Source of the DNA: Planctomycetia bacterium
GTDB lineage: Bacteria; Planctomycetota; Phycisphaerae; Phycisphaerales; SM1A02
Assembly: GCA_009936695.1 (NCBI GenBank)
Contig: JAACEA010000129.1
Location: forward strand, 1 to 8,517
Length of the DNA: 8,517 nt
Reading direction: 5' to 3'
Below, piece by piece: positions 5,883 through 8,517 of the stretch. The translations under genes were made by a program, and so were the position numbers. Under the pieces are notes generated by a model. That model did not search any database. It saw only the letters and a list, made by a program, of their open reading frames with translations, and was not told the DNA's origin. Position 1 is the first letter of the stretch; each line of letters begins with the position of its first letter.

Positions 5883-7805
5883 TCAGTCGTCCCCGCCACC
5901 GAAGAGATCCCCGAGTCCCTTCCCGATCGCCTCGCCGATCCCCTCCTGCAACTCGTCGGGAAGCCGGATTCCGGTTTCCGTCTCGAGTCGATCGAGTCCC
6001 CGGTCGATCTGCTTGTCCGCCTCCTCCCGGGCGCGGGATGCGAGCGCTTCGGCTCCGGCGTCCCGCAGGGCGTCGGCGAGTCGCCGGTCGTCGATCATGA
6101 TCGATGGATCTTCGAGTCGGCCGAGGACGTCGATCCGCACGGGAAGTTCGCGGATGGTGGCGGATTCGCCTCCGATGTGGATGGTCGCATCGCGAAGGAC
6201 CACGTCGAGCGGTGCGATGATCCGGACTTCGGGCCGAAGGCGGAAGGCGCCGATGGTGCTCGCGTCGATGCTTCCCCCGGCGAAGGGAGGCGGGTCGGCG
6301 GCGACGAGTTGGTTGACGATGAGACCGGCCGGAAGATTCCGCACCGTGAACTCGAAGCGATTCTCGGTCGCGACCCTCGAGAGGCCTCCGAGCGAGACGT
6401 CGACGCGGAGGGATTCGTTTCGTGCGGCGAGTTCGAGGCGAGGCGGTTCGTCCACCAGCGTCGGCTGGGTGGAGAACGACGAGATGACGATGTCGAAGAG
6501 ATCGCCGAAGGGGCCGTCCCCGGCGCGACGGACACCGGTCGCCTCGATCTTCCGGACGAGCAGGGTCGGTGCGGTGTCGATGAGGTGCGTGGCACGGACA
6601 CCCGCGTATCCGAGCCGGTCGACTTCGCGCCGGAGCCATGCCTCGAGGGAATCCGTCGTCCCGGATTCGGTCGCGTCGGAATCCTCGGCGTCGGGCTCGT
6701 CGTCGCCGCCCGTGGATTCCGGGATTCGATCCGCGAGATCGTCGATGACCCGACTGATCTGCTCGAGCCGCTCCCGCCATACCTTCGCGGTCCGGAGATA
6801 GGACTCGAGATCGGTTCCCGCAGGCGGTGCCTCCTCCTCCGTCGCCGAGGAATCCTCCGTCTCATCCGCCTTCGCGGGATCCGAGTCCACGTGGAGCCGC
6901 CCGGGTGTGTCGCGGGCGACATCGCTGCGGGCATCCTCGACGCGAACGAGATCGATGACGAGTCGCCGACGAAGCACGGCGCCGAGATCGAGGCCGGCGG
7001 CGAGCTCGCCTGCCTCGAGAAGGTTCCGGTCCAGGTCCGACGGATCGCACGCCGCGAGTCCGAGGATCCGGGTTCGTCCCTGAAGCCAGTCGATCTCCAC
7101 GGCGCCGACCTCGACGGTGGCACCGTTCATCCGGGTGAGTTCCCGTTCGAGCATCCCACGCGCGAGATCACCGGAGGCGAGCCAGGCGGTGATCGCGAGA
7201 AGTCCGGCGAGCAGGACGACCACGACGACTCCGGTGATCCGGATCGGCGAACCACGACGATCGGCCATCGCGGAGAAACCGCCCTTCGGGATGCCTCCGA
7301 AGAGGATCCAGGCGGCGATCTTCGTGATTCGACGTTGCGCGAGGAAGGCGACGAGGTCGCTTTCCCCTTCGAGGCGCCCGAGCGTCCTGCGAATGTCGCG
7401 AACGAGGCGTCCGACGATCACGCCGATCAGCAGTCCCGAGACCGCCCCGACGGCGAGTCCGCCCGTGACCAGGTACGCGTCGAAGCCGAGCCAGGCGGTG
7501 ATCGGACCATTGGCGAGCAGCCGCGCGATCGGCTGGGTGGGGCCGTCGATCAGGAATCGGCCCACCTCGAACACCAGTGGAGCGGCCGCGAGGGACACGA
7601 TCTTGGTTCCGAAGGTCACCAGCCCCGCGAGGAAGATGTTCGCGTTCAGCACCAGCAGGAGGAAGACGAGGACGATCGACGCGGCCAGCCCCGGACCCGG
7701 CACGGGCAGGAACCCGAGCATCGAGCCGATCAGGCATGCGAGCAGGATCTGCATCGGCGTGGCCACACCGAGCATCGTCTTGAAGAATCTGCGTATCGCG
7801 AGCAT
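5883..7805 (-). CDS. Membrane protein, apparent TIGR03546-TIGR03545 fusion (AsmA-like)
   Basis: A 640-residue inner-membrane protein of unknown function. Residues 1-160 hold hydrophobic segments (about 17-33, 38-58, 60-80, 112-133) and resemble the small membrane family TIGR03546 (L-G-F-L-P-V-P-G-P, V-L-N-A-N-I-F-L-A). A new membrane anchor at about 189-210 begins a part like TIGR03545: N-G-A-T-V-E-V-G-A-V-E-I-D, R-I-L-G-L-A-A-C-D-P, and G-A-V-L-R-R-R-L-V-I-D-L-V-R-V-E, as in AsmA-like periplasmic proteins. Then come an acidic linker (306-330), a helical stretch (334-362), a second acidic linker (364-385), a beta-rich region (390-575) and a charged helical tail ending G-G-G-D-D. In other bacteria the two families are usually neighbouring genes, from what I recall; here they are one frame. 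The ATG at 7805 is set by GGAGG five bases upstream; the in-frame ATG at 7940 would precede that site and add a non-family stretch. It is divergent from the lipoprotein gene. Confidence 0.88.
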   Translation of the reverse strand: MLAIRRFFKTMLGVATPMQILLACLIGSMLGFLPVPGPGLAASIVLVFLLLVLNANIFLAGLVTFGTKIVSLAAAPLVFEVGRFLIDGPTQPIARLLANGPITAWLGFDAYLVTGGLAVGAVSGLLIGVIVGRLVRDIRRTLGRLEGESDLVAFLAQRRITKIAAWILFGGIPKGGFSAMADRRGSPIRITGVVVVVLLAGLLAITAWLASGDLARGMLERELTRMNGATVEVGAVEIDWLQGRTRILGLAACDPSDLDRNLLEAGELAAGLDLGAVLRRRLVIDLVRVEDARSDVARDTPGRLHVDSDPAKADETEDSSATEEEAPPAGTDLESYLRTAKVWRERLEQISRVIDDLADRIPESTGGDDEPDAEDSDATESGTTDSLEAWLRREVDRLGYAGVRATHLIDTAPTLLVRKIEATGVRRAGDGPFGDLFDIVISSFSTQPTLVDEPPRLELAARNESLRVDVSLGGLSRVATENRFEFTVRNLPAGLIVNQLVAADPPPFAGGSIDASTIGAFRLRPEVRIIAPLDVVLRDATIHIGGESATIRELPVRIDVLGRLEDPSIMIDDRRLADALRDAGAEALASRAREEADKQIDRGLDRLETETGIRLPDELQEGIGEAIGKGLGDLFGGGDD

Positions 7806-7810
7806 GGGTG

Positions 7811-7815
7811 CCTCC
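7811..7815 (-). promoter_or_regulatory. Ribosome binding site of the fusion gene
   Basis: On the minus strand this reads GGAGG, five bases before the ATG at 7805. It fixes the start and argues against the longer frame from 7940. Confidence 0.75.
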
Positions 7816-7921
7816 GGAAGCCCCACGTTACCTCGCGGCCCCGCTCCCGTCCCGTTCCAGCACGGCGGCGCGGTACGCTCTAGCCCGAGCGGCATGGGGC
7901 CGTTTCCTTCGTCAGGCCGGC

Positions 7922-7926
7922 AGGAG
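7922..7926 (+). promoter_or_regulatory. Ribosome binding site of the lipoprotein gene
   Basis: AGGAG, eight bases before the ATG at 7935, at good spacing. Together with the signal peptide that begins at that ATG it fixes the start. Confidence 0.75.
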
Positions 7927-7934
7927 CAATCGAC

Positions 7935-8517
7935 ATGCAAGGCATCCCGATCTTCACCCGCTTCGGAGCCCGTCTGGCCCCGCTCGCGATCTTCGCGGTG
8001 GCGGTGTTCTCAGGCGGCTGCGTGTCACAGGATCCTGCCGGCGTCCGGATCGCCGTGGATGCCACGGGGAAGGGCACGATGACCGTGGCCGCCCTGACGA
8101 TGCCCGCGATCGCATCGATCGGTCCGACGGCGTCCGAGGGGGTCGTTTGGACGGACGGGGTGCAGCTCACGATCACCGCTGGTGACTTCGATTCCCTCGG
8201 CGGCGTGTCGTACGAAGACCTGGTCTTCGACGCCGCGGATTTCGCCGCGGACGGCGGGACCGTCCGGGTCATGATTCCGCGTGGCGCCGACGCTCGCTGG
8301 TATCGCACGCTGCACGTCTCACCGGAGGCGCGGAAGGCGATGCAGAAGGCGCTCGATCGCGCAATCCAGAAGGTGGATCTGAATCAGAATCTGACCATCG
8401 CGATCGAGATCACCGGGGCCGCGGTCGCGGCGAGTCTGGTGCAGACCGTCCCCGGTGTCAGTGTCACCGCGAAGCGTGGTGTCGCCACGGTCGTGATGCC
8501 GATGGATCTGCTCGAGA
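7935..8517 (+). CDS. Putative lipoprotein of unknown function, 3'-truncated
   Basis: The frame is open from the ATG at 7935 to the right window edge, giving 194 residues with no stop. The N-terminus is a lipoprotein signal: basic residues at 9 and 13, hydrophobic A-P-L-A-I-F-A-V-A-V, then F-S-G-G-C with Cys29 as the likely lipidated residue. Ser at -3 is allowed but not the commonest choice. After V-S-Q-D-P the mature part is mainly beta-strand-like (V-R-I-A-V-D-A-T, G-K-G-T-M-T-V-A-A-L, G-G-T-V-R-V-M-I-P-R-G) with one amphipathic helix at about 129-147 (S-P-E-A-R-K-A-M-Q-K-A-L-D-R-A) and then more strands. I do not recognise a family. Asp at +4/+5 is not at +2, so the classic inner-membrane retention rule would not apply and outer-membrane placement is possible. 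It is divergent from the fusion gene. Confidence 0.8.
   Translation, partial: MQGIPIFTRFGARLAPLAIFAVAVFSGGCVSQDPAGVRIAVDATGKGTMTVAALTMPAIASIGPTASEGVVWTDGVQLTITAGDFDSLGGVSYEDLVFDAADFAADGGTVRVMIPRGADARWYRTLHVSPEARKAMQKALDRAIQKVDLNQNLTIAIEITGAAVAASLVQTVPGVSVTAKRGVATVVMPMDLLE

Larger units (their letters stand above)
7806..7934. promoter_or_regulatory. Divergent intergenic region, fusion gene / lipoprotein gene
   Basis: This 129-base gap must carry the start signals of both flanking genes. The ribosome binding sites at its two ends are clear, but I see no convincing -35/-10 pair on either strand. A shared region could couple expression of the membrane fusion protein and the lipoprotein. Confidence 0.35.

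Noticed and set aside
4540..6780. A 746-codon minus-strand frame that would extend the aminotransferase upstream
   Set aside because: The first 326 residues are an Arg/Pro-rich shadow of the fusion gene in another frame; the family N-terminus begins at the ATG at 5802.
6177..7883. A 568-codon plus-strand frame opposite the fusion gene
   Set aside because: The product is rich in Arg, Gly, Asp and Glu without domains, while the minus strand shows membrane spans, family motifs and a ribosome site.
7806..7940. Longer start of the fusion gene at 7940
   Set aside because: It would add 45 residues of non-membrane, Cys/Pro/Gly-rich sequence, overlap the lipoprotein start, and ignore the GGAGG site placed for the ATG at 7805.

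Overview
The window is high-GC bacterial DNA with codons ending mostly in G or C. It most likely comes from a planctomycete of the class Phycisphaerae. The best pointer is a secreted FG-GAP protein that ends in a paired dockerin-like module (two copies of a D-x-D-x-D/N-G-x-V-D-G-A-D-L-G pattern separated by a Cys/Pro linker), a C-terminus typical of large secreted protein sets in that group. The lipoprotein signal, the outer-membrane-associated family pair and nuoA fit a Gram-negative aerobe. The taxonomy is inferred from motifs, not from a marker gene.

Layout. Positions 2-1015 (+) hold the 3' part of an unrecognised coiled-coil protein with one membrane segment near its C-terminus. It overlaps by 18 bases, tail to tail, an alpha/beta hydrolase at 998-1807 (-). 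A 139-base divergent gap leads to nuoA (1947-2342, +), which stands alone and is followed by a clear intrinsic terminator (2396-2423). Then come four minus-strand genes, read from right to left: a membrane protein that appears to fuse the TIGR03546 and TIGR03545 families (7805-5883), a class V aminotransferase-fold protein of the cysteine-desulfurase-like VC1184 type (5802-4540), a small CXXCH protein (4495-4208) and the FG-GAP/dockerin-like protein (4076-2439). A 129-base divergent gap separates the fusion gene from a lipoprotein gene (7935 onward, +) cut by the right window edge.

How the genes may work together. The window reads as ordinary chromosome with an envelope flavour: an AsmA-like membrane/periplasmic fusion protein, a lipoprotein, a secreted beta-propeller and a membrane-anchored coiled-coil protein. 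The minus-strand spacing (80, 44 and 131 bases) allows the fusion, aminotransferase and CXXCH genes to share a transcript. The FG-GAP gene has its own Shine-Dalgarno sequence and a 14-base perfect palindrome upstream, so it may be separately controlled. I see no mobile element, CRISPR array, tRNA or rRNA. No stretch longer than 300 bases lacks a gene. I found no convincing new multi-gene system; the best leads are the fusion protein, the isolated nuoA and the small CXXCH protein.
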